NCBI GenBank assembly: GCA_005502775.1
Contig: SCNI01000010.1
Span: 42,749 to 106,748, forward strand
Direction of reading: 5' to 3'
From: Microbacteriaceae bacterium 3FA27C10
Lineage (GTDB): Bacteria > Actinomycetota > Actinomycetes > Actinomycetales > Microbacteriaceae
DNA: 64,000 nt
Positions 53,042 to 61,156 of the stretch are shown here, piece after piece (within the stretch, counting starts at the first letter, position 1; each line of letters starts with the position of its first letter). Made by a program: the position numbers and the translations under genes. The notes below the pieces were generated by a model that saw only the letters and a program-made list of their open reading frames with translations, had not been told where the DNA came from and did no database searches.

Positions 53042-54427
53042 TCACTGCGCCGAGTCGATGAGCCCTTGCACCGTCGTCTGGGCGCCGGTGACGACGCCCG
53101 GTATGTCCGTGCTCTCGTCGGTGAAGACCTGCTGCACCACGGCGTCGAGCGTGGAATAGGTCTCCTGCGCGGCGACCCTCGGCTCGCCGAGGATCGGTAA
53201 CTGGCTCAGGCTGTCGAAGTAGGCCGTGAAGTGATCGCGATCGACCGTGATGTACGGGGCGATCCACTCCAGGTACTGGTCGTAGACGGCCGGGGTGAAG
53301 AGCTGCACTTCCGGAGCCCCGACCGGAAGCCCGCCAGCCTTCGACTTCTCGGCATACTGCACGGCCGCGTCCTTGTCGAGGAAGCGGTTGAGGTAACGGA
53401 ACTTGTCCCACTGCAGGGCCGCAGCCGTCTCGTTCGCTGTCGCCGTGGGGCTGATCACCGAGATGTCGCCGCCGCCGAGCGTTCCGAGGCCATCGGCCTG
53501 CGGCAGGGGCGCGATGCCCAGATCATCGGCCGGCATCTTGCGGTTGCCCACCACGTCGCGGTAGAGGTCCGCCCCGAGCACGGTTTGGCCGATCTGGCCC
53601 GACGCGAGCGCGGTTCGCATGTCGTCGGCGCTCAGCAGGAAATTGCTGCCCGCGGCATCCATTTTCCACCGCACGTTCTGCAGGAACTGGAGTGCGTCGG
53701 TGACGCCGGACGAGTCGACGGTGGCGGTGACCGTGTCGCCCTTGGTCTCCTGCAGCTCACTGCCGAAAGAGTACGACATGGCCGACAGCGACCATCCTCC
53801 CGAGCCGTTCGTGGTGGGGAGCACGAAGCCGGCGGCGTCGGTGGCATCGGCGATCGCCTTGGCGTTCTTGGCGACGGCGTCCCAGGTGGTGGGCGGTGCG
53901 TCCGGGTCGAGGCCGGCACGGGTGTAGAGCGAACGATCGTAGATGAGCGCCATCGTGTACGCCGCAGTCACGACGCCGAACGACGCGCCGTCGGCGTTCT
54001 TCGTCTGGGCCTGGATGTCGGGGTCGAGCTGGGCGAGCACGTCATCGGCGGCGATCGCCTCGCTGATGTCCTTCACCTGGCCGTTCGCGATGAGCTGCTG
54101 GATGTTGGTGTACGGCACGATCATCGTCGTCGGCATCGAGCCGCCCGCCACCAGCGCGGAGAAGGTGGACGGGTCGAACTTCGTCTCGACACCCTGGACC
54201 GTGATGTTGGGATGCGCGGCCTCGAACGCCTCGACCTGATTGTTGAACAGCTCGAGGTTGGAGGCCTGGTCCTTGGTCGGCATATTACCGACCACGATGG
54301 TCACCGGCGCGGTGGGGTCGGCAGTCTCCGCCGCGGTGCCCCCGCCTGCAGAGCAGGCGGTCAGCGATACCGCTGCGAGCACGAAAGCGGTGACCCCCGC
54401 CGTCGCGCGTGTGCTGTGTTTCGACAT
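53042..54427 (-). CDS. Sugar ABC transporter substrate-binding lipoprotein (MalE-like, SBP_bac_1)
   Basis: A 461-residue lipoprotein with lipobox LTAC (Cys25) and a type II binding-protein fold: FNNQVEAFEAAHPNITVQGVET, GGSMPTTMIVPYTNIQQLIANGQVKDIS, YTMALIYDRSLYTRAGLDPDAPPTTWD, and GGGDISVISPTATANETAAALQWDKF. It should bind a mannose-containing oligosaccharide, judged by its operon partner GH92 and neighbour GH38. ATG 54427 has AAAGGAG 5 bases upstream. A probable ROK site lies 71 bases before the start. Confidence 0.94.
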   Translation of the reverse strand: MSKHSTRATAGVTAFVLAAVSLTACSAGGGTAAETADPTAPVTIVVGNMPTKDQASNLELFNNQVEAFEAAHPNITVQGVETKFDPSTFSALVAGGSMPTTMIVPYTNIQQLIANGQVKDISEAIAADDVLAQLDPDIQAQTKNADGASFGVVTAAYTMALIYDRSLYTRAGLDPDAPPTTWDAVAKNAKAIADATDAAGFVLPTTNGSGGWSLSAMSYSFGSELQETKGDTVTATVDSSGVTDALQFLQNVRWKMDAAGSNFLLSADDMRTALASGQIGQTVLGADLYRDVVGNRKMPADDLGIAPLPQADGLGTLGGGDISVISPTATANETAAALQWDKFRYLNRFLDKDAAVQYAEKSKAGGLPVGAPEVQLFTPAVYDQYLEWIAPYITVDRDHFTAYFDSLSQLPILGEPRVAAQETYSTLDAVVQQVFTDESTDIPGVVTGAQTTVQGLIDSAQ

Positions 54428-54497
54428 CAATACTCCTTTGTACTCGGATCGTCCATGCAGGCGGACGTCTACATCGTCGTCCGCGGAAGCGACTTTG

Positions 54498-54514
54498 TCA
54501 AGTTTGCGGATAAA
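54498..54514 (+). promoter_or_regulatory. Probable ROK operator ahead of the importer operon
   Basis: TCAAGTTTGCGGATAAA matches the locus pattern TCCAGA-N3-CGGATAAA with a perfect right half and two changes in the left half. It sits in the 91-base gap between the GH38 stop (54519) and the binding-protein start (54427), so it defines a separate promoter there. Confidence 0.6.
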
Positions 54515-54518
54515 TACA

Positions 54519-57500
54519 TCACAGACGAGGGATCCGCACGGTCGCGAGCTGGAAAGGCCCCAGCGAGAGCGTGATGCGCCCCGGTCCGATAGCGACGGTC
54601 TCGCGACCGGAATCCCTCTCCAGCAGGTCGACGAGACGGGGCGTCCCGGCGTCGAAATCCGCCGTCACCGTGACCTCGGCACGAGCGCCCTCCGACTCGT
54701 ACACCCGCACCACCACGTCTCCTCCGCCATCCTCGGCCAGCTTCACGCTGGAGACGCTCACGCCAGGATGAGAGACCGAGATCACCGGCGCGACGGGATG
54801 CTCTCCGCGCACGCGCCTCTGCGGCAGATTCAGGGCGGTCCCCTCCCGCACGGCATCCCGGATGCCCGCCCCGGGGCGCACAGCGAACCGGATCACGTGC
54901 TCGCCCTGATCGGCGCCGGGATCGGGGAACTCCGGAGATCGCAGCAGGGAGAGCCCCACCGCCACCACCGTGCGCCGACCGTCAACGGTGTGCCGCGTCA
55001 CGTCGTGTCCATACGTCGACTCATTGGCGATCGCGACGCCGTAACCCGGCTCGGCCACGTGGATCCACCGGTGCGCGCTCACCTCGAAGCGCGCCGCATC
55101 CCAGGAGGTATTGACATGGGTGGGACGGAAAACATGCCCGAACTGCGTCTCGGCCGCGAACCGGTCGGCATGGACGTCGATCGGAAACACCAGTTTCAGC
55201 AGCTTGTGCTTCTCCTTCCAGTCGATCGTGTTCTCGATCGCGAGCGATCCGGCGCCGCGCTCGAGCCGCAGCACCTGACTGATCGACGAGGTACCGAATC
55301 TGCGCCGGATCGTCAGCGTCACCGCGTCCGGCTCACGTCCGGCCGCGATGGACTCGATCCCGTCGATCGGCCGGGCGGCCCGACGGTAGTGCACGTCGAC
55401 ATCCCAGGCGTCCCAGAGATTCGGGGTGTCGCGGTGCAGCATCAGCACATTGCCGGATTCGCCGGCGGGGATGGCCTCGCGGCCCGACGTCGTGTCGCGG
55501 AGGGAGGTGATGTGCCCGAGCTGGTCGACTCCGACCACGATCTGGGAGTTGGAGAGCACGAAGCCGGCCTCGGTCTCGCGAACGTCCAGCTCACCGCCGG
55601 CGGGAGCAGGCTCTCCCACCCCCAACGGGAGCACCCCGGCATCGGGGAAGGACCGCGCATTCGCGACGAGCTCCCGCTCCCCTGGCCCGGAGAGCGCGGC
55701 GAGCGCGGCGGCGATGATCCGCTCGAGCGTTCGCTCGACGTCCGCATTGGCCTCCTCCACCTCCTGATGCACCCACGCGATCGAGGTGCCCGGCAGGATG
55801 TCATGGAACTGATGCAGCAGAACCGTCTGCCAGGCCGCCTCGATCTCCCGGTAGGGATAAGACGCACCGGCGCGCACCGCCGCCGTCGCCGCCCACAGTT
55901 CCGCCTCGAGCAGGAGGTTCTCGTTGCGCCGGTTGCCCTGCTTCGTGCGGTGCTGAGAAGTGAGCGACCCCCGATGCAACTCGAGGTACAGCTCTCCCAC
56001 CCAAACCGGCGGTTCGCCGTACTCGGCCTCTGCTCGCTCGAAGAAGGCCTCGGGTGAGTCGATCTCGACGGTCGGTGAGCCGTCGAGCGACCGGAGACGG
56101 CTCGCTGCCGCGAGCATCTCGCGGGTGGGCCCTCCGCCCCCGTCACCCCAGCCGAAGGGAACGAGCGACGACCCGGCGGTGCCCTTCTCCTTGAAGTTGC
56201 GCTCCGCGTGCGCGAGTTCCGCGCCGGAGAGCTCGGAGATGTACGTGTCCGCAGAGGGGAAGTGGGTGAACACCTGGGAGCCGTCGATGCCCTCCCATAG
56301 AAAGCTGGTGTGCGGCATCTCGTTGGTCTGGTTCCAGGAGATCTTCTGGGTCATGAACCAGCGCATTCCGGCCTCGCGGAGGATCTGCGGGATCGCTGCC
56401 GAGTAGCCGAAAGTGTCCGGCACCCAGGCCTCCTGGGAGTCGACGCCGAATTCCTCCAGGAAGAAGCGCTTGCCGAGCACCAGCTGGCGCGCCATCGACT
56501 CACCGCCCGGCATGTTCATGTCTGGCTCGACCCACATGCCGCCGACGGGGATGAACTGCCCGGTGGCCACCTTCTCCCGGATCCGCTGGAAGAGATCGGG
56601 GTAGTCCCGTTTGATCCAGAACAGCTGCTGCGCCGACGAGCAAGCGAAGCGGTACTCCGGATACTCGTCCATCAGCGCCACGGCGCTGGCGAAGGTCCGA
56701 GCGCACTTGCGGATCGTCTCGCGCAGCGGCCACAGCCAGGCGGTGTCGATGTGCGCATGGCCCACCGCGACCACGCGATGCGCACTGGCCACGGCGGGAG
56801 ACGACAGTGCGCCGGCGAGTTCCTCGCGCCCCCGAGCGGCGGTGCCGGCCACGTCGTCCGGATCGACGACGTCGATCATCCGCTCGAGAGCGCGGAGGAT
56901 CTGCCAGCGACGCGAGCCCTCGACGGGCAGCTCGGCCATGAGTCCGCGCAACGTCCAGATGTCCTGGGCGAGCTCCCACACCGTGGTGTCGAGCAAGCCG
57001 AGGTCGATCTGCCGCACGGTGTAAAGCGGCTCGGCGCCAGCCGTCTCACGATCGCCGAGAGGCGTCGGGCGGAAGGTGTACTCTCCCGCGACATCCGGAT
57101 TCGCGGCTGCCTCGATGAAGAATTCGTGATCGCGCCGATCCTCAGGCCAGGGCACGTAGGCGCTGCGCGGAGCGATCCCCTTCACCAGGGAGCCGTCGGG
57201 CAGAAAGGCCAGCCCCTCGGCCTGGAAACCGGGCCGGTCTCCGTAGAAGCCGAGATCGACCGCCACTTCGAGCCGGGTGCCGGCCGGCAGTCGGCCGTCT
57301 TCGAACCACTCGGGCGGGACGGAGCCCCGTACCCGGAACCAGGAGGTCGACCACGGGGCACCCCAGGGGAAGGGCACCTCGACCGCGCGGTACTCGGCGG
57401 CGAGCGCCTTGCTGACGGGAACCGGTTCGCCCGGCACGTGCCAGGCCTGAACCTGCAACGGCTTCCGGCGCCGGTAGAGCGCGCCGGGAAGCACATCGTC

Positions 57501-57548
57501 GATGAAGCGGGTCAGCCGACCCTCGGTGAGCTGACGGTCGTCATGCAC
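54519..57548 (-). CDS. GH38 family alpha-mannosidase
   Basis: A 1009-residue enzyme. The zinc-binding motif AVGHAHIDTAWLWPLRET lies at residues 261-278 (His266, Asp268), and the nucleophile is Asp378 in WVPDTFGYSAAIPQIL. LLHQFHDILPGTS completes the active site. Length and order match class II (MAN2C/bacterial) alpha-mannosidases, which are cytoplasmic; no signal peptide is present. GTG 57548 is used, with GGAG 7 bases upstream; the ATG four bases on is out of frame. It lies 23 bases downstream of the FAD oxidoreductase gene and is in its operon. Confidence 0.94.
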   Translation of the reverse strand: MHDDRQLTEGRLTRFIDDVLPGALYRRRKPLQVQAWHVPGEPVPVSKALAAEYRAVEVPFPWGAPWSTSWFRVRGSVPPEWFEDGRLPAGTRLEVAVDLGFYGDRPGFQAEGLAFLPDGSLVKGIAPRSAYVPWPEDRRDHEFFIEAAANPDVAGEYTFRPTPLGDRETAGAEPLYTVRQIDLGLLDTTVWELAQDIWTLRGLMAELPVEGSRRWQILRALERMIDVVDPDDVAGTAARGREELAGALSSPAVASAHRVVAVGHAHIDTAWLWPLRETIRKCARTFASAVALMDEYPEYRFACSSAQQLFWIKRDYPDLFQRIREKVATGQFIPVGGMWVEPDMNMPGGESMARQLVLGKRFFLEEFGVDSQEAWVPDTFGYSAAIPQILREAGMRWFMTQKISWNQTNEMPHTSFLWEGIDGSQVFTHFPSADTYISELSGAELAHAERNFKEKGTAGSSLVPFGWGDGGGGPTREMLAAASRLRSLDGSPTVEIDSPEAFFERAEAEYGEPPVWVGELYLELHRGSLTSQHRTKQGNRRNENLLLEAELWAATAAVRAGASYPYREIEAAWQTVLLHQFHDILPGTSIAWVHQEVEEANADVERTLERIIAAALAALSGPGERELVANARSFPDAGVLPLGVGEPAPAGGELDVRETEAGFVLSNSQIVVGVDQLGHITSLRDTTSGREAIPAGESGNVLMLHRDTPNLWDAWDVDVHYRRAARPIDGIESIAAGREPDAVTLTIRRRFGTSSISQVLRLERGAGSLAIENTIDWKEKHKLLKLVFPIDVHADRFAAETQFGHVFRPTHVNTSWDAARFEVSAHRWIHVAEPGYGVAIANESTYGHDVTRHTVDGRRTVVAVGLSLLRSPEFPDPGADQGEHVIRFAVRPGAGIRDAVREGTALNLPQRRVRGEHPVAPVISVSHPGVSVSSVKLAEDGGGDVVVRVYESEGARAEVTVTADFDAGTPRLVDLLERDSGRETVAIGPGRITLSLGPFQLATVRIPRL

Positions 57549-57571
57549 AGTGGAACTCCAGTTGTCGGGGA

Positions 57572-59812
57572 TCAGGCGAAGACGCGGAGGGCGCCGACCA
57601 TGGCATGCGGGTGCCCGTTGGTGGCGGTGACCACCAACCGGAGCCGGTCGGTCTCGACTGGTTCGTCGAAGAGGTGGACGCGGCGCCGACGACGGTTGTC
57701 CGTCACGGTCGTCATGGTCACCCAGCCCTCGGCCGTGCGGCACTCCACGTGGTAGTCGCGCACGAGAGTAGGGAGCACTCGTTCGGGAGTGCGATGGTGG
57801 TGCAGATTGATGAGGTCCTCGTCGACGTCGTCGTTGAACACGAGCTCAACGCGGCCGGCCCGCACGGGCGCGAGCCAGGCCAATTCCAGCACCGCGGCCT
57901 CGCCTGCCGGCAGCACGGAGGCCCAGAGGTCAGGGCCGTCGAAGGGCCGCTGCCCGCCACGGATCGCCTGCGAGGGAGAATAGGCCTCGGTCGCCGGCCG
58001 GGCCGAGAACACCACGCAGCGGCGACGCAGTTCGAAGGCCGACCAGGCGTTGGACTGAGCCGTGCCGTGCGCGAGCTTCGGGTCACGGCGGAGCAGCCCC
58101 ATCACGCCGTAGGGCGCGGGACCGGCGACGGAGACGAGCGAGACGCTCGGGTGCGCGCGCAGTACGAGCACGACGGAGCACGGTCGCTCCGGCGAATAGC
58201 CGGTGGGGATGTCGATGCTCTGACGAAGTTCGCCCGAGACGCCGACCGAACCGCCCACGATCCGGTCGACGGGGATGTGGTTGAGGCCGTTCCGTGTGCT
58301 CCACAACTCCCAGGAGAGCGTGCCGGGCGCCGTGGCTACGACCTCGAACGTCACGGAGTCGAGCCGCGGATCGGCGGGGAGCACAAGTCCGAAGTCTCCT
58401 TCGGCGAGGGAGACCAGCTGCTCCCCTGAGGGCGAGCGCGGGACAGCGAGCAAGTCGACGACGCGCGTGGCGGAGGCCGTCGCGGTGCGTGCCAGATCGG
58501 CAGGATCGTCCCGGGCGACGCCCAGGATCGATGCATCCGAACGGAGCAGGTGCTGCTGCAACTCATCGATGTGCCTGTTCGCAACCTCACGCGGAGAAAC
58601 GCCCAGTCGGGCAGCGAGCGCCGCCCCGGCCCCGGCGGCCTCGCCCAGCACCGCGCAGGTGGCCATGACGCGCGTGCTGCCGAAGGCCACGTGCGAGGCC
58701 GAGATGTCCCGACCCGCCATGAGCATGTTGTCGACGTTCACCGAGTACAGGGAGCGGAACGGGATCTCGTAGAGGCCCGGCCCGAACAGGTGCGCCGACG
58801 GGCCGTCCTCCGCGTACATCCCGCCGGCCGGATGCAGGTCGATTGACCACCCGCCGAAGCCGACCACATCCGGGAACCGCGTCTGGTCGAGGATGTCGCC
58901 CTCGGTGAGCACATGGTCGCCGAGGAACCGCCGGTATTCGCGCTTGCCGGGGATAGTGCCGACCCACTCCAGCGTGAGCGTGTCGGCGTCGAACTCGCCC
59001 GAGTTCTTGATGTGGTCCCAGATGCCGAACACCACGCCCCAGAGCTCGTCTCTGATGCTCTCGTTGTCGTCGACCGCGTCGAGCTCTCCGCCCCACTCGA
59101 TCCACCAGTAGTCACAGCCGTTCATCGCCGTGTCGATCTGCCGCCGCACCGGGATGCCGGTGGGCACGATATCGCGCGCACTCTCCGGAGCCACGAACAC
59201 GACTGGCTCGCCCGCATCCTTCGTGTAGAGCAGGATCGTGCTGCCGAGCATGTTGTCGTCGGCCACCACGGGCGCGAGCGACTCGCCGAACGACTCCCTC
59301 GGCTCGCGTCCTTTAGCGAACCGCGCGCCGGCGAGGGCGCCCACCAAGCCGTCGCCGGTGCAGTCGATGAACACCGGAGACTCGAAGGTGATCAGCCGCT
59401 CCGAGCCCATCTGCCATCCGCGCACGGAGCGGATGGTGCGCTGGCGCTCTTCACCCACGGCGTCTACCTCGCGCACATCCGTGTTGAGGTACAGGGCGAT
59501 GTTTGGCTCCGCGCGCACGAGGTCGAGAACGACGTGGTCCCACAGGACCGGATTGCCTTCGGGGTTGCGCCACTGGTTCTCGAGGAAGAGCTCGCCCATG
59601 ATGCCGGTCTCACGCGCGTACTTCTGAGCACCGTGAGCGGTGGCACCGACGACCCAGACCCGGATCTCGCTGGACGAGTTGCCCCCGAGAACCGGCCGGT
59701 TGTTCACGAGAGCGACGGTGGCGCCGCTCCGGGCGGCAGCGATGGCCGCCGCCACACCGGCGAGCCCGCCGCCGACGACGGTGACGTCGGACCGACACGT
59801 GACACGATTCAT
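57572..59812 (-). CDS. FAD-dependent oxidoreductase with C-terminal discoidin-like domain
   Basis: A 746-residue protein. Residues 1-430 are an FAD_oxidored-type flavoprotein: VVGGGLAGVAAAIAAARSG (dinucleotide fold), LGGNSSSEIRVWV, FIDCTGDGLVGALAGARF, and MLMAGRDISASHVAFGSTRVMATCAVLGEAAGAGAALA. Residues about 600-746 form a beta-sandwich of the discoidin/F5-8C type (RAGRVELVFNDD; YHVECRTAEGWVTM; ETDRLRLVVTATNG). No signal peptide. Placed directly before GH38 and under a probable ROK site, it probably oxidises a sugar hydroxyl or a glycoside. The substrate is not known. Confidence 0.88.
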   Translation of the reverse strand: MNRVTCRSDVTVVGGGLAGVAAAIAAARSGATVALVNNRPVLGGNSSSEIRVWVVGATAHGAQKYARETGIMGELFLENQWRNPEGNPVLWDHVVLDLVRAEPNIALYLNTDVREVDAVGEERQRTIRSVRGWQMGSERLITFESPVFIDCTGDGLVGALAGARFAKGREPRESFGESLAPVVADDNMLGSTILLYTKDAGEPVVFVAPESARDIVPTGIPVRRQIDTAMNGCDYWWIEWGGELDAVDDNESIRDELWGVVFGIWDHIKNSGEFDADTLTLEWVGTIPGKREYRRFLGDHVLTEGDILDQTRFPDVVGFGGWSIDLHPAGGMYAEDGPSAHLFGPGLYEIPFRSLYSVNVDNMLMAGRDISASHVAFGSTRVMATCAVLGEAAGAGAALAARLGVSPREVANRHIDELQQHLLRSDASILGVARDDPADLARTATASATRVVDLLAVPRSPSGEQLVSLAEGDFGLVLPADPRLDSVTFEVVATAPGTLSWELWSTRNGLNHIPVDRIVGGSVGVSGELRQSIDIPTGYSPERPCSVVLVLRAHPSVSLVSVAGPAPYGVMGLLRRDPKLAHGTAQSNAWSAFELRRRCVVFSARPATEAYSPSQAIRGGQRPFDGPDLWASVLPAGEAAVLELAWLAPVRAGRVELVFNDDVDEDLINLHHHRTPERVLPTLVRDYHVECRTAEGWVTMTTVTDNRRRRRVHLFDEPVETDRLRLVVTATNGHPHAMVGALRVFA

Positions 59813-59835
59813 GTCGGGATGCCTTCCATACTAAT

Positions 59836-59852
59836 TCCAGATTCCGGATCAA
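59836..59852 (+). promoter_or_regulatory. Probable ROK operator in the divergent FAD/ROK gap
   Basis: TCCAGATTCCGGATCAA lies 23 bases before the FAD gene start (59812) and 38 before the ROK start (59891). An extra half-site CCGGATAAAG is at 59874-59883, next to the ROK start codon. The position allows control of both divergent genes. Confidence 0.7.
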
Positions 59853-59890
59853 CTAGCATCATCGTAGCGGACGCCGGATAAAGTAGGCGA

Positions 59891-61147
59891 ATGACGATTC
59901 CTCCACCCGGAAGACCGAACGGCCTCCGCCGGGGCACAAACCTCGGGCATGTCGCCGGATTCAACGATTCCGTCATCTTGTCGTACATCCGCGCCGCCAA
60001 GTCCGGTACCTCCCGGTCGGACCTCCGGACGGCGACCGGGCTCGCACCTCAATCGGTCTCGGACATCTGCCAGCGCCTGCTCGATCAGGGGCTGATCGCC
60101 GAGACCGGAACGTCGACGAAGGGATTCGGCCGGCCCCGCGTCACGCTGGAGATCGTTCCGTCCAGCCGGTATGCCCTCGGCATCCACATCGACCCCGCGA
60201 CCGTCACCTCTGTGCTGCTCGATCTCGCTGGCGGCCTCGTGGCCCACTACTCGACCGACATCGATCCCGACGACCCTGGGTTGGTGATCGAGCAGATGGC
60301 TCCCACCCTTGACGCACTCCTGGAGCAGACCGGAGTGGACCGGTCAAGAGTCGTCGGGCTCGGCCTGGCGGTCCCCGGGCCGATCGACGCCGAGGGCGGC
60401 ACCATGGTCGACCCGCCCCACTTGCCGAAATGGCACCACGAGCGCCTTCGCGAGCGCCTCGGCGCGGCGACCGGCCTGAGCGTCATCGTCGACAAGGACG
60501 TGGTGGCCGCCGCCGTCGCGGAGCGCTGGGCGGGCGCGCTGGCCGGTGTCAGCGACGCCGCATTCCTCTATCTGGGCAGCGGCGTGGGCGTCGGCCTCAT
60601 CACCGACGACCTCGTCGTGCGCGGCCACACGTCCAACGCCGGCGACATCGGTCATCTGATGGTCGACACCATGGGTCCACTCTGCGACCAGGGGCATCGC
60701 GGATGCCTCGGCACGCTCTGCTCGCCTCTGCACCTCGTGCGAGAGGGCGTCGCTCGTGGCGCACTCGACCCGACCCCGCACGACGGCGAGCTCGGCCACG
60801 CGGTGCGCCGATTGGCCGCGCTGCGCGAGCGGGTCGACGGAGGCAACTCCGCGGCCCGCGAGATCGTCGAGGAGACGGCGCACCGACTGGCTCGAGCGGT
60901 GGGGATCATCGCCAACATGCACGACACCCAGATGGTGGTGTGCGGCGGCCCCGCCTGGGCGCCGCTGGCCGACCTCTACCTGCCCACCCTGCACGAACAG
61001 GCCGCCCGCGCGTTTTCGATGTCGTCGTTGCACGAGCTGGAGGTGTCGGGCACCGACGTGGGGGCGGACGTCGCCGCCATCGGCGCCGCGTGCCTCGTAC
61101 TCGACGAGCGGTTCGCAACTCGCCCGTCATCGCTGCTGCTCGGCTGA
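59891..61147 (+). CDS. ROK family transcriptional repressor
   Basis: A 418-residue protein with an N-terminal winged helix (residues 25-75: ILSYIRAAKSGTSRSDLRTATGLAPQSVSDICQRLLDQGLI) and a sugar-kinase-like ROK domain: GLGLAVPGPID, IVDKDVVAAAVAERWAG, LGSGVGVGLITDD, and GDIGHLMVD. The zinc motif CxCGxxGCxE is degenerate (CDQGHRGCLG): the second Cys is Gln and the Glu is Gly. Such proteins release DNA when a sugar binds. It is the best candidate to bind the four TCCAGA-N3-CGGATAAA sites of the glycan locus. Confidence 0.93.
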   Translation: MTIPPPGRPNGLRRGTNLGHVAGFNDSVILSYIRAAKSGTSRSDLRTATGLAPQSVSDICQRLLDQGLIAETGTSTKGFGRPRVTLEIVPSSRYALGIHIDPATVTSVLLDLAGGLVAHYSTDIDPDDPGLVIEQMAPTLDALLEQTGVDRSRVVGLGLAVPGPIDAEGGTMVDPPHLPKWHHERLRERLGAATGLSVIVDKDVVAAAVAERWAGALAGVSDAAFLYLGSGVGVGLITDDLVVRGHTSNAGDIGHLMVDTMGPLCDQGHRGCLGTLCSPLHLVREGVARGALDPTPHDGELGHAVRRLAALRERVDGGNSAAREIVEETAHRLARAVGIIANMHDTQMVVCGGPAWAPLADLYLPTLHEQAARAFSMSSLHELEVSGTDVGADVAAIGAACLVLDERFATRPSSLLLG

Positions 61148-61156
61148 GCTCGCCCG

